Positions 30,354 through 41,903 of a stretch of 64,000 nt of DNA are shown here, piece by piece. The notes below the pieces were generated by a model that made no database searches, was not told the origin of the DNA, and saw only the letters and a list, made by a program, of their open reading frames with translations. Position 1 is the first letter of the stretch. Each line of letters opens with the position of its first letter. The translations under genes and the position numbers were made by a program. This DNA comes from Merluccius polli. Its lineage: Eukaryota > Chordata > Actinopteri > Gadiformes > Merlucciidae. The stretch lies in the NCBI GenBank assembly GCA_030340625.1, contig JAOPHQ010002864.1:166554-230553 (forward strand), given 5' to 3'.

Positions 30354-32141
30354 CTGAAACCGCAGGTAACAGTACCACCACAGCCAAAAATGAATCAATG
30401 CCAGGCACTTCAGCAGAGACTACAGTTAACGTCAGCAGCGGAACACGTCAGCAGTGGAATACTACCGGAATACTAATAACAGAATGACTTGAGTTTTGTT
30501 TGTTGTATTTGTGCCGCCATACAGTTTGTATTTTGGTTAATGGTTAATGCAGAGGGGAACCGTCAGGGCCCTCTAGGCCCTCAGAGAGGGCTTAAGATAT
30601 TCTAGATATTCTAATTATATTTTTATTGATTCACAATTTGACAATCAACATCTAAAAAAAATGTTTCTGAGGAACTAAACCCTTCAAACCTGCCTATTCA
30701 ATACATGTTGGAATGTGAAGGGTTAAATGAATGAAGCCCCTTTGTTAGCCTATCAGAATTTAGCTGACTCTGCAGTTGTTGGGAAGAAAATGCTATGCAG
30801 CTCTGTAATTGGTGGTCCCGCTATAATTTCACAGAAGGTCGAGTAATAGTAATTCAATGAGACTAATTTCAAATGACAGTAAAATTGAGCAATCATATCT
30901 CTAAATGGGTGGGCTTTGTTATCACTAACTTTATGACAAGTTCTGCCCACTGTGAGGGACACGAATTACAAGCTAATAACCTAGCTAGCTAGCTTATGGG
31001 GTGTGACTTGGTTTACTTCACAATGGCAGCCGCCGCGAGTAACGTAACCGCTATTGAGGAGGACGCCGTTTTCATATTTAAAATGCTTGGGTTTAAATGT
31101 TGTCCCGTTTTCACCTATAAATAATACCTGCGTGGTGCGCGTATCTGCACCACTCCCCCCCCCCCCTCCTGCCCCCCCATCTCCCCCACTTCCAAAATCT
31201 GAGAAAATCCTTAAATTGTACCTCCCATTTAAAAAAAATGGGTTTCAATTTCGTTCTGTCTAGCACGAAAAAAGCCGGACAATCATGCTCCGGGACACAA
31301 TTCAATAGATTCATTTTCGTGACTGTGAGCACGAAAAAGCGTGATACAGGGCTGTCATGCTGATTTGAGCATGGTCTAAATGTGTAGTTGACCAATCAGA
31401 TTGCTTGGTCTACCTGTTATACAACAGGTAGTTCCACAGTTAATTGTTATACAACAGGTAGTTCCTGCAGTTATACAACTACTGCAGTTGTATAACTGGA
31501 ATGAATGGAAGAGGATGACGGAACCGAGAGAGAGAACGAAAATGTGTGCATAGTAGTCCTCATCGCATTTGTGTTGCAATTGTAGTAGGAGTAGGCTCTC
31601 TGCCTTGTGCATCGGACTGGCTCCCTCTTTTATGACTTGCGTTGTGGGTTGAGATCTGTCTCGTTATTTCATATTTATTTTCAATTTATTTCCGTTTGTT
31701 CAGGAAAAACGCCCCTCCCGCCCAAGCTAGCACATACACACATTGTGTGTGTGCCCACACAAGACTGTGGGCGACACTTTCTCTTCCTTGTCTCGGCAGA
31801 CAGGCTCTTCTAGGAATAGCTATGTCAACACCTTCTTGCGGTCGGGCTGTTAGGTCAGGCTGTTTTCGATATGCGACATTTCCTGTTTTCACTCAGTTAA
31901 GCAACAGTAGAGAGAGGCCTTTCGTGACCCTCTAGGTTAATACAAGTATGATAGTTCAGCATGGTATATGCACAGGATGATTATTATTACGTCATTCCCC
32001 CCTATGTGACTGAAAGTCACACAACTAAGGGCGAGCAAGCGACACAATGTGGAAAGAGCAGGCAAAAACAACCAAAGAGAAAAACAACAAATTGTGAGAC
32101 ATCAATACAGCAATCAAAAACAATGACAAACTTCATACACG
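30354..32141. other. Non-coding interval with palindromes and a possible short exon
   Basis: A 34-codon ATG frame at 31024-31125 begins with an alanine run in good start context. Cytosine-rich runs lie near 31148. At 31415-31500 cctgttatacaacagg and related palindromic words repeat and invert, suggesting a MITE end. No firm gene. Confidence 0.4.
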
Positions 32142-32513
32142 TGTTATGTTCTTTAGGATTGGACCCCAAAGCAGAGACACACGCACACACTGGAAAAATA
32201 CTTTTAATTAACACAAACCAAAAAAACAAACAAGGCTGGCAGGAGGATGTCCTCAGACGCGAAGCGCAGGTGAACGACATGCAGAGTGAGAGCATGGAAT
32301 AATCTGGCAGCGAGCAGCAGTGAAGACCAGGCTTAAGAGGTGGAGGAAATTAGCTGAGTGAATACAGGTGTGCCTCTGCTGCCACCGGGAGGAGCCAGCC
32401 ACACCCCCTGCCACACACAAGCTCAACAAGGAAAACAGAAATGGGAGGGGGAACAGAGAGAGCACAAAAAGAAAACACACAACAACCAAGACAAACTAAA
32501 CTGAACCATAACA
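32142..32513 (-). repeat. 3' LTR of the second Gypsy element
   Basis: On the minus strand it runs from TGTTATGGTTCAG to AACATAACA. The inside shares 134 bp with the 5' LTR fragment at 37140. Confidence 0.8.
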
Positions 32514-32545
32514 GTGCCCCCCCCCCCCCCCCCCTCAAGGGACGC
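32514..32545 (-). other. Polypurine tract of the second Gypsy element
   Basis: A long G run on the minus strand (C run 32517-32534) preceded by cccttga, next to the LTR edge. Confidence 0.75.
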
Positions 32546-34386
32546 CTCCTGGCGGCCTACCAGGCTTGTCCGGGTACCTGTTATAAAAGTCTCTAATGAG
32601 CACAGGGTCCAAAATAAGGGGGTGAGAAACCCATGAACGCTCCTCTGGCCCATACCCCTCCCAATCCACCAAGAATTGGAAACCTCGACCTCGCCTCCGT
32701 ACATCCAACAGCTGCCGAACAGAAAATGCAGGGTGATCGTCGATGATCCGGGGGGTGGAGAGGGTTCGGCCGGAGGGCACAGAGGGCTGGTGGAGACAGG
32801 CTTGAGGAGTGACACATGAAAAGATGGGTGGATATTGAGGGATGGAGGCAGCTTAAGCCTCACCGCACTGGGGTTAATGATACGGTCAATGACGTAAGGG
32901 CCGATGTACCTGGGAGTAAAAAGTTTCGAGCCGCTGAACGGGTGAGCGCTGCCTGGGCTTCACGCCAGACTTGATGGGCATGCTGGAGGTGCGCCTGCAC
33001 CGAGGGAACTGCCACCTCAGCCTCCTGTGCGGGGAAGAGTGGAGGCTGGAAACCATTAGCGGCCATAAAGTGGGACATACCTGTGGCAGAGCAGACCAGG
33101 GAGTTGTGGGCGTATTCAATCCAGGGAAGGTGGGTAGACCAGGAGGCCGGGTGATGAGAGGCAACACAACGAAGCACTGCCTCCAGACTTTGATTTGCCT
33201 GCTCAGTCTGGCCATTAGTTTGTGGATGGTATCCAGAAGAGAGGCTTGCCGATGCCCCCATAGCCTGGCAAAAAGCCTTCCAAACTCTGGAGGAGAACTG
33301 TGGCCCTCTGTCAGACACAATGTCCTGGGGGATGCCATGCAGCCTAAAAACATGCTGGGTGAGTAAAGTAGCAGTCTCAAGGGCAGAGGGGAGTTTAGGC
33401 AGAGGGATAAAGTGCAGACTTGGAAAAACGGTCAACAACAGTTAAAATGGTTGTGGCAGGGTAGCTCCTGGCCACACGCCACCTAAGTGGCTTTCCTTGG
33501 GGCCCTCCGACACAGGACACGGGTAGTTCAATATGTTTATTGGAGAGTAGGTGGTATTTGCTGAGCTGATGTTCAAGCTGCCATGACAGTGGCTCCTCCT
33601 CAAGTGTGTGTGTTGATGGCTGGTTTATCCTGGGTGCCATGATTGCTCATGCACCCCAGGTGTGCAGCCCCACCCAGCCAGAGTCCAATCAGTCTGACTC
33701 AGGCCAGGTGAGGCTTTAAACCAGCCATCAACAACACACAATCCACACACACCCTCCACAATGGTGTTGTTACCTTCTGAAGGTGGCAGGCCTGTGACAA
33801 AGTCCGCCGCTATGTGAGACCAGGGCCGGTGGGGGATAGGAAGGGGGCGAAGGAGACCAGCAGGAGCACGATGCAAAGCCTTACTGCGGGCACAGACAGA
33901 GCAGGCAGCCAGGGTCCTATGAAAACCAGGTTGGCATGCCACCTTGGAGCAGTGTCCCCACTGGAGCACAGGGGATCGGATAGGCAGAGGCACAAACAGC
34001 CGGTTGGGTGGGGCACCCTCAGGGGCTGGATGGTCCTCAATGGCCTCCTGGACCAGCTGCTCGATCTCCCACCTGGCTGCTCCCACCACACAGGAGGATG
34101 GCAGGATGGTGTCCTCAGCAGGATCCTCAACGGGGAGAGAACTGACGAGAGAGGGCATCAGGCTTGACATTCCTGGAGCCTGGCCGGTAGGTGAGCATGA
34201 AGTCGAACCAGCCCAGGAACAAAGCCCACCGAGCCGGGCGAGAGTTGAGTCTGCGGGCAGCACGGAGGTAAGACAAGTTCTTGTGGTCAGTCCAAACAAC
34301 AAAAGGGTGAGTTGAGCCCTCCAACCAGTGCCTCCACTCCTGAAGGGCCAGCACCACATTTCATGTTCACGACACATGAAATTCAC
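32535..34386 (-). pseudogene. Gypsy pol remnant: RNase H, integrase, chromodomain
   Basis: Across several minus frames: RNase H (VLALQEWRHWLEG, then TDHKNLSYLRAARRL) at 34357-34127; an integrase zinc region shortened to WGHCSKVACQPG followed directly by CSVCARSK; the core start DFVTGLPPSEGNNTI up to the ERV LTR insertion at 33760; the core resuming at about 33440 with VSDRGPQFSSRVW and HPQTNGQTEQANQSLE; then the C-terminal region and a chromodomain with FLVDWEGYGPEERSWV, ending at 32535. The DDE residues are visible, but the gene is split by the insertion, a deletion and frameshifts. Confidence 0.85.
33452..33760 (-). mobile_element. Solo ERV LTR inside the Gypsy integrase gene
   Basis: 309 bp with TGTGGAGGG...CCCTGCCACA ends on the minus strand and a perfect 5-bp TSD ATGGT (33447-33451 and 33761-33765). 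AATAAA is present on the minus strand near 33535. The same LTR family occurs at 41904-42197 next to a retroviral primer-binding site, which identifies it as an endogenous retrovirus LTR. Confidence 0.85.
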
Positions 34387-34465
34387 ACTTTCACAGTCTA
34401 TTTTCTAGAAGTCTCTGGAGAACAAGTTTAACATCTTGGATGTTCCTCCAGAGTACGAGAAAAAA

Positions 34466-35105
34466 TCAAAATGTCGAGGTAAACAAAAACAAACCTGTTG
34501 AGCATATCATGCAGAACATCATTAATGAGACACTGAAAGACAATGCAGGTGCATTGGTTAACCCAAATGGCATAACTAGATATTCAAAATGTCCCAGAGG
34601 AGTGTTGAACCCAGTTTTCCACTCATCCCCTTCCTTAATTCTCACCAGGTGGTAAGCGTTGCGCAGGTCCAACTTGGAGAAGATGGTGGCCTGGTGGAGG
34701 GGAGCAAAAGCAGAGTCCATGAGAGGAAGGGGGTACTTGTTCTTGGTGGTACTTGTTCTTGGTTGAGACTGCGACCAAAAAGAATCCCGCCCCATGGGTG
34801 AGGAGGATGGACAAATAAGACCAGCTGCCAGTGAGTCGGAAATATAGGTCTCCATAGCCTGCCTTTCAGGCCTGGAGAGGTTATAACGTTTGCTGGTCGG
34901 ATAGGGGGCACCAGGGAGCAGGTCAATACTACAATCATAAGGCCTGTGAGGTGGTAGGGACAAAGCGCGGTCCTTGTTAAAGACCTCCTGGAGGTCATGA
35001 TATTCTAGAGGGACGGAAGTAAGATCTACAGGTTTGGGGAGAACAGGCGGAGTGGAAATGGTGGTGGGGATGGCCGAGTGCAGACAGTGGGAGTGACAAT
35101 GCAGA
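34466..35105 (-). pseudogene. Gypsy RT remnant with internal deletion
   Basis: The minus frame reads SLPPHRPYDCSIDLLPG and AAGLICPSSSPMG, then jumps (near 34,790) to KNKYPLPLMDSAFAPLHQ, losing the usual DKSLRPCIDYRGLN block. It continues with KLDLRNAYHLVRIKEG and MPFGLTNAP, then shifts frame. A YLDD motif is not read in frame. Upstream residues to 35105 are the linker after protease; the LINE insertion lies beyond. Confidence 0.8.
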
Positions 35106-37009
35106 CAGGCAGAACACCATCGGCCCCCAAGTGCCCAGTAACAGCAAATGCCATCGCGTCCCAGCTCCTTAAGAACGGCAGCTTCCCGGGTGCAGATAAG
35201 AACTTTGCCCGCACAACATCACACGAGGTATCCTCCCTGTGTAGGGCAGCCAGTGTGGATGCTAACATGTCAGGGAGACTTCACAACAGCTGAGCTCCAG
35301 GCAGCCATGGGAAAACTCAAACAAGGGAAGGCACCAGGCCATGATTACATCCACCCTGAGTTTGTGACCCACCAGAGTGCAAACACATCCGCATGGCTCT
35401 GCTCATTCTACACAGCATGCTTCCGGAGGTCCAGGCTCTCGAAGATCTGGCGCCGTGCTGCTGTCATAGCCCTTCCAAAACCAAATAAACCTGCTGAGGA
35501 CCCTAAGTCCTACAGACCCATCTCACTGCTCTGCGTCCCATTTAAGATCTTGGAGAGGATGATTCACAGCCGGATCGAGCCAGTAGTGGACCCACAACTC
35601 CCCCGGGAACAGGCCGGCTTCCGTCGTGGGCGGTCAACGGTCGACCAGGTGACACTGCTCACTCAAGACATCGAGGACAGCTTTCAGCTAAAAGAGAAGG
35701 CTGGAGTAGTGTTGCTGGATCTTACTGCTGCCTATGACACCGTCTGGCACCGTGGGCTCCACCTGAAGCTACTAAAGACGATCCCCGACCGGCATATGGT
35801 GAAGTTCATCATGGAGATGCTGACGAACCGCAGCTTCACCTTGAAGACCAGTGATGGACAATGCAGTAGGCTCAGGAGGCTGAGGAATGGCGTTCCGCAG
35901 GGATCTGTCCTAGCACCTGATGTTGTTTAATATATACATCCATGACCCACCGGAGACATCCCGGAAATATGGCTACGCCGATGACCTGGCCATCATGGTG
36001 CGACGACCAACATGGGAGGCGATGGAAGCCAGCCTAAACCAGGATATGGGTATCCTGGCAGCCTATCTGTGCAAGTGGCGCCTACAGCTCAGCATTGGAA
36101 AGACCGTGTCAGCAACTTACCACCTCAACAACCGCGAAGCAAGAAGGGAACTAGATGTACTTGTTAACAACAAGCGCCTGGAGTTCCAGCAAGCCCCGCG
36201 GTACCTTGGCGTACGTCTGGACAGGACACTTTCCTTCAAACAACACCTTGAAGAAGTGACGGCCAAAGTGTCATCAAGGGTCTCACTAATCCGACGTCTC
36301 GCCGGTACTAGCTGGGGTGCATCCGCCAAGGTGCTTCGGATCTCCACGCAAGCCCTGGTCTTCTCCGCAGCTGAGTACTGTGCCCCAGCCTGGTGCAGAA
36401 GCCCACACTCCAGGAAGGTCGACGTTGCCATAAACATCGCACTTCGGACCATAACTGGCTGCCTGAAGCCCACCCCTGTATTCCACCTGCCAGTACTAGC
36501 AGGAATTGCCCCGGCCGGCCTCCGACGAGAGGCTGCTACCCTCGCCCTGGCAAGGAAAGCCCAGAGAAACGACTGGCATATCCTGCACAACACCACCACA
36601 ACAGTGTTGCCTCTAGATAGACTCAAGTCCCGCCACCCGCACAACAAGGCGGTACAAGAGCTGCTCAGGTCCACCCCTGAGGACCTGTCTACAGAGGCAT
36701 GGCTGGCGGCAGCCTGGAAGCAGGAGTGGGAGTCGGCCGGGCCCACACGCATCCACTGTTACATCCAGGACCCGGGAGGCGGCATTAAAGGAGAGGAACT
36801 GCCGCGTCGGCAATGGACTCTGCTGAACCGCCTGCGTACCGAAGTGGGGCCTGGCGGACGGAGCAGCATGCGAGTGTGGGGAGCCGGAGCAGACCGCTGA
36901 CCACATTATCACAGTCTGTCCCCTGTACAAACCATCCACGGAGGCCGGCCTCTTCGATGTGGGACCTGAGACGAGGGCGTGGCTATACGCCACTGAACTG
37001 GACATCTGA
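35106..37009 (+). pseudogene. LINE reverse transcriptase (truncated, frameshifted)
   Basis: Reads in two main frames. The first has GKAPGHDYIHPEF, SYRPISLLCVPFKILERMI, QAGFRRGRSTVDQV, LLDLTAAYDTVWHRG and NGVPQGSVLAP. A small insertion near 35,915 shifts the frame. The second continues NIYIHD, the catalytic YADDLAIM and RYLGVRLDRTLSFKQHLE. A second shift near 36,860 leads to a C-terminal zinc-knuckle-like C-x-C...H...C (CECGEPEQTADHIITVCPLY) and a stop at 37007-37009. RT copies its own RNA into the target site. The clade is unassigned; the C-terminal knuckle is of the Jockey/R1/I style. Inactive through truncation and frameshifts. Confidence 0.82.
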
Positions 37010-37032
37010 TGATGACACAAAAGAAGAAGAAG
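35106..37032 (+). mobile_element. 5'-truncated LINE inserted in the Gypsy element, 8-bp TSD
   Basis: Flanked by AATGCAGA on both sides (35098-35105 and 37033-37040). It ends in an (AAG)n-like tail (acaaaagaagaagaag). The endonuclease end is missing. Confidence 0.85.
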
Positions 37033-37040
37033 AATGCAGA

Positions 37041-37139
37041 CTCCAATTGGAGATAGATAATGTAGACCAGTCAATGTGTGGGTTGTGGAGTTTGAGCCAG
37101 GGGAGACCTAAAACTAAGGGTGAGGACGGTGAGGGAATA
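37041..37139 (-). pseudogene. Gypsy protease fragment
   Basis: The minus frame SSPLVLGLPWLKLHNPHIDW is the C-terminal protease signature also seen in the Gypsy at 15.5 kb. It lies between the LINE and the partial LTR, showing that gag is deleted. Confidence 0.75.
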
Positions 37140-37273
37140 AGGTGTGCCTCTGCTGCCACCGGGAGGAGCCAGCCACACCCCCTGCCACACACAAGCTCAA
37201 CAAGGAAAACAGAAATGGGAGGGGGAACAGAGCACAAAAAGAAAACACACAACAACCAAGACAAACTAAACTG
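37140..37273 (-). repeat. Partial 5' LTR of the second Gypsy element
   Basis: Matches the interior of 32365-32503 apart from a few bases, including a 4-bp shortening of gagagagc. It is cut at both ends; at 37274 another repeat begins. Confidence 0.85.
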
Positions 37274-38915
37274 GGCCCCGTTTCCCGAAAGCATTGTTAG
37301 CCTAAGTGGTTCGTTAAGTTCGTCATACGACCATCAGACAGCTTTCACACCGTTTCCCGAAAACATCGTTGCGTAACGACCGTCGTTAAGACGCTCGTAG
37401 CTAACGAGAGCTCCAGGGGTACTCGTAGCGTGCTACGAGCGTCGTTAACAATGCACAAAACATCCAATACCACTGAATGTCCAGCTGGTGACTCCACTGA
37501 GGCTAAAGTTATGATAGGCTATATAGCTTAGTCTATGTTATACCATGGTCTGGGTGAATACTCGATTCTGATTGGTTGGAGGGTGTATGTTAAAAAGTGT
37601 TAATGTACACCTAGGAAAGACGTTGATGCTATGAAGATGCTATGGCCACGTTGCTTGGCAACGCCTGCATACGGGAGATATTAAATAGTCTGCTCGACTT
37701 GTAAAAATAAAAAAACCCTCACGATTTTAACTCTAAAACACATTAAAGTATTATTAATTGATTAAATATTTCTTTCTTTCGTAAGTGACCATGGTATAAT
37801 AAGCGGGATAATGCCCTTTGAGGTGTCCATTAACAGAAATGAATGGACACCTCCGCTTCACGTCGGACGGTTCATGCCTCCTGAACCATAACATGTGTCT
37901 ATCCTGTAACCCTACCCAGATTACAGACACAAATACAAGCCAATAGCAATATAAATAACCAAATAAACCAAAAACAACAAAATGCAAAATAACCCTAAAC
38001 AAAATACCACCTAAAATACAAAAAACTCTGCAACCGCAAAACCCAATAATACAATTACACTGAAACTGGAAAACTTCAATAGAGAAAAATGATTGCTTCG
38101 CAAAAGATCACTTGTGCCTTGAAGCAGTTACATGGTTACCAAACATTAGAGGGAGTGGAGATGGAGAGTTGTTATGGAGGCGTGGCATCAGTCCCCTAAC
38201 ACTAGAAGTGCCAGAGCTGACGCCATTGAGCGTTGTGATTAAAAAATGTAAATGACTCCGTCATTGTTATTGCTATGTTTCCCTCCTGCCCTGACTTTTC
38301 CTAAATACCTATGTTGCACACGCCTATATTGTCATCATGATAGAACAATGTTTAAAAAAACAAATAAACAGGTTTTTGGTGTTGTTTTTCACAAAAACAC
38401 CCCCCTTCAACCGCCAGGATCAACGCCGATTAGCGTCAGTACTCCCCTCCACAGCCGAAGGGACGCATTTGCATGACGGCAGTACAGCACATTGAGACAA
38501 TGAATGGGACATAGAAACTTATTTGCACGCCAATATTCACTCACATTCATTTATAATCATGTATAATTACACTAAGGTGTGTAGGCCCACAGTATTCATC
38601 CTGTCATTTGTGTAAAATATCAGAAATTAAAGCGAAACTAATCACACTTTTTGTTTAACTATAAAAGCTGTGTCGCGTGTGTGCGCAATACGCATATACT
38701 ATCAGAAATGTTACTTATGTAAAGCGACTCATTTGAACAAAATACTAGTGTTTCTAAATTGTATTATTATTAAGTTGGTGTGGATGTGTGTTGACTGTAA
38801 GACGCACTGCGCACAAGAGAGATGAAGAGACAAATATAAATGCTGAGGGGACTTATTGTTCTTTCGTTAGACGAAATGTGATAATGTTGAGATTCAGAAC
38901 CAATAGCTGGTTTGT
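37274..38915. other. Non-coding interval with element ends
   Basis: Begins gggccccgtttcccgaaa, a dispersed-element terminus, with gtttcccgaaaacatcgtt repeated at 37352. At 38196 ctaacactagaagtgcc is the inverted partner of a sequence at 41471-41487. The 10-bp TSD of the RTE-like LINE (gctggtttgt) is at 38906-38915. No coding sequence. Confidence 0.45.
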
Positions 38916-40793
38916 GCCGTCAAACTGAAGAAGGAGTCCTATAGGACCTTTTTGGCCTGTGGGACTCCGGAGGTAGCAGGCAGGTACCGGCAGGGCAAGT
39001 GGAGCACAGCTGCTGAGGCAAAAACCCGGACATGGGAGGAGTTTGGTGAGGCCATGGAGAACGACTTCCGGACGGCTTCGAAGAGGTTCTGGACCACCAT
39101 CCAGTGTCTCAGGAGGGATAAGCAGTGCATCGTCAACACTGTGTATGGTGGAGACGGTGCGCTGCTGACCTCGACTCGGGACGTTGTGGATCGGTGGAAG
39201 GAATACCTCCTCAATCCCACCGACACGCCTTCCGGTAAGGAAGCAGGGCCTGGGGACTCGGGTGTGGGCTCTCCTATCTCTGGGGCTGAGGTCGCCGAGG
39301 TGGTCAGGAAGCTCCTCGGTGGCAGGGCCCCGGGGTGGATGAGGTCCGCCCGGAGTTCCTTAAGGCCCTGGATGTTGTGGGGCTGTCATGGTTGACACGA
39401 CTCTGCAGCATCGCGTGGACATCGGGGGCAGTGCCTCTGGATTGGTCCCTCTTTTTAAGAAGGGGGACCGGAGGGTGTGTTCCAACTATAGGGGGATTAC
39501 CAGCCTTCCTGGTAAGGTCTATTCGGGGGTACTGGAAAGGAGGGTCCGTCGGATAGTCGAACCTCGGATTCAGGAGGAGCAATATGGTTTTCGTCCAGGT
39601 CGTGGAACAGTGGACCAGCTCTACACCCTCTGCAGGATCCTTGAGGGTGCATGGGAGTTTGCCCAACCAGTCCACATGTGTTTTGTGGACTTGGAGAAGG
39701 CATTCGACCGCGTCCTTCAGGGAGCCCTGTGGGGGGTTCTCCGGGATTACGGGGTATCGGACCCGCTGATACGGGCTGTCCGTTCCCTCTATGACCGGTG
39801 TCAGAGCTTGGTCCGCATTGCCGGAAATAAGTCGGACTTGTTTCCAGTGAGGGTTGGACTCCGCCAGGGCTGCCCTTTGTCACCGATCCTGTTCATAATT
39901 TTTATGGACAGGATTTCTAGGCGCAGCCAGGGCGTTGAGGGGGTCCGGTTTGGTGACCTCAGGATTGGGTCACTGCTTTTTGCGGATGATGTGGTCCAGT
40001 TGGCTTTATCAGACCGTGACCTCCAACTCTCGCTGGACCAGTTCGCAGCCGAGTGTGAAGCGGCCGGGATGAGAATCAGCACCTCCAAATCCGAGTCCAT
40101 GGTCCTCAAGCGGAAAAGGGTGGAGTGCACTCTCCGGGTCGGGGATGAGATCCTGCCCCAAGTGGAGGAGTTCAAGTACCTCGGGGTCTTGTTCACGAGT
40201 GAGGGGAGGATGGAGCGGGAGATCAACAGGCTGATCGGTGCGGCGTCTGCAGTAATGCGGACTCTGCACGGATCCATCGTGGTGAAGAGGGAGCTGAGCC
40301 GAAAGTCAAAGCTCTCGATTTACCAGTCAATCTTCGTTCCTGCCCTCACCTATGGTCATGAGCTTTGGGTAGTGACCGAAAGAACAAGATCGCAGGTGCA
40401 AGCAGCCGAAATGAGCTTCCTCCGCAGGGTGACTGGGCTTTCCCTTAGAGATAGAGTGAGAAGCTCGGTCATCCGGGAGGAGCTCGGAGTAGACCCGCCA
40501 CTCCTCCGCGTTGAGAGAAGCCAGATGAGGTGGCTCGGGCATCTATTTAGGATGCCTCCCGGACGCCTCCCTGGTGAGGTGTTCAGGGCAGGTTCCACTG
40601 GTAGGAGACCCCGGGGAAGACCCAGGACACGCTGGAGAGACTATGTCTCTCGGCTGGCCTGGGAACACCTCGGGATCCCCCAGGAAGAGCTGGACGAAGT
40701 GGCTGGGGAGAGGGAAGTCTGGGCTTCCCTGCTTAGGCTGCTGCCCCCGCGACCCGACCCCAGATAAGCGGAAAGAAGATGGATGGATGGATT
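38916..40793 (+). mobile_element. RTE-like LINE, 5'-truncated, 10-bp TSD
   Basis: Flanked by GCTGGTTTGT (38906-38915 and 40794-40803). The 3' end is a (GATG)n tail after ataagcggaaagaag, typical of fish RTE-group elements. The endonuclease domain is missing. Confidence 0.85.
38919..40767 (+). pseudogene. RTE-like reverse transcriptase, mostly intact
   Basis: The N-terminal part (TFLACGTPEVAGRYRQGK onward) is in one frame to about 39,330, a short second frame covers VRPEFLKALDVVGLSWL, and a third frame is open from about 39,440 to the stop at 40767. It contains FKKGDRRVCSNYRGIT, YGFRPGRGTVDQLYTL, VDLEKAFDRV, LRQGCPLSPILF, the catalytic LLFADDVVQL and a C-terminal GRRPRGRPRTRWRDYVSRL domain, as in RTE-group elements. 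Part of the usual segment after GAVPLDW is deleted near 39,445. About 440 codons of RT and C-terminal domain are uninterrupted, so this is a fairly young copy, but truncation and two frameshifts disable it. Confidence 0.85.
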
Positions 40794-40803
40794 GCTGGTT
40801 TGT

Positions 40804-41486
40804 TGGTGTTTTTTCAACGATTTGTTTGCGAGAGTTTCACAAAGAAACCACCAAGGTTTTGTGTTGACTGTTGACTCAACTTAACTGAATAAATGTTGAG
40901 AGGAACTAATTGCTGTTATTTCGTCAGACAAAAAAACATAATTTGTGATTATATTCACCATTTATTTTTACTTAAAAATATAAAAATGCTGACATTGATT
41001 ACAATGTGTTATTTTATTTTATTTTCAAGCAGAAATTGTTTCACGCTTTTGAGGTTTATACGCTGTAGATTATAAGCTGCTTACAATTACAAACAGCATC
41101 AATTTGCTTAGGTAATCAAGATTCACGTAATACTAAAATATTTAATTTGCAAAATGGAGCCAAAATAGCACTCATTTCAGTTTTTGCAGCATAGGCTACA
41201 GTACTTTTGCTTCGCCATGGATTATAACTGCATCGGGAGGCAACGTGAAAATATTATTTCTAAAGATAAATAGAACATAGCACATTTCACATTGCTAAGA
41301 GTACACCAGTGAGTACACCTGTGTATGTGTGTGTCCCTGCTGCTATAGAGATTAACGCAGTGCTCTAGAGATGGACAGTGATGACGCTTTAATGGTCGAT
41401 CAGTGCAGACAAAAGGATACAGACGCTCTTAGGCGTTGGACTTGGCGGTTATAGGACCCCTAAAGTGTCTGGTGCTTCTAGTGCTA
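40804..41486. other. Non-coding interval
   Basis: AT-rich to about 41,280. At 41469-41487 ctggtgcttctagtgctaa is the near reverse complement of 38196-38214, perhaps the far end of a DNA transposon into which the RTE-like LINE inserted. No gene. Confidence 0.4.
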
Positions 41487-41487
41487 A

Positions 41488-41884
41488 ATAGCCTTGGAGT
41501 TCCCCCTGCTTCACCATGGCCACGACTGACTGCATCCTAAGGGTGCAGCCCCCGCACATTATGGACTTCTCCCACAGCCGGTGGGACAGGCCCATCATTC
41601 CCCACAGGTGACTCCTCTTCGGGAAAGGTTTCGTTCTGGGGTGGGTCAGGGATAAGGGACATGAGCAGGGGAGATTCACATCTGAGAGACATTTGAGTGA
41701 CAGCAACAGTTTTCATAATAAACAAATGATAGGAACGCAACAGCAGCCGACAAGCATTAGGATGAGGAGTACAGTGAGTAAAACGGTGCCTATTTTGAAC
41801 ATCCATGGGCCACAACGGCCGAACGTAGCCGAGACTCCAGTGCGTGTCCGGGCAGCCCTTCCATCTCCCTTCCCGGTCGGAGAA
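41488..41884 (-). pseudogene. ERV env transmembrane tail and leader fragment
   Basis: On the minus strand, just downstream of a primer-binding site, a frame contains GPWMFKIGTVLLTVLLILML followed by VGCCCVP and a stop at 41727. A hydrophobic anchor followed by a CCC cluster is the usual C-terminus of a retroviral Env TM subunit. Gag, pol and most of env are missing between the leader and this tail. Sequence below 41,720 is non-coding, and no 3' LTR is seen. The protein cannot be made in functional form. Confidence 0.6.
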
Positions 41885-41902
41885 GCCCCACGTTGGGCGC
41901 CA
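41885..41902 (-). other. Retroviral primer-binding site, tRNA-Lys type
   Basis: The minus strand reads TGGCGCCCAACGTGGGGC, which I recognise as the complement of the tRNA-Lys1,2 3' end used by several retroviruses. It lies one base from the LTR edge at 41904, as expected. Confidence 0.85.
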
Positions 41903-41903
41903 G

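Larger units (their letters stand above)
32142..37273 (-). mobile_element. Second chromodomain Gypsy element, decayed and nested
   Basis: Minus-strand element: 3' LTR 32142-32513, polypurine tract, chromodomain, integrase, RNase H, RT, protease, then a partial 5' LTR (37140-37273). It contains two later insertions, a solo ERV LTR at 33452-33760 and a LINE at 35106-37032. There are internal deletions between RNase H and RT (near 34,360), within RT (near 34,790), in the integrase zinc region (near 33,890) and across gag. Older and more damaged than the Gypsy element at 15.5 kb. Confidence 0.85.

Noticed and set aside
36117..36752. 211-codon minus-strand frame opposite the LINE RT
   Set aside because: It is antisense to well-matched RT sequence and has no recognisable domain.
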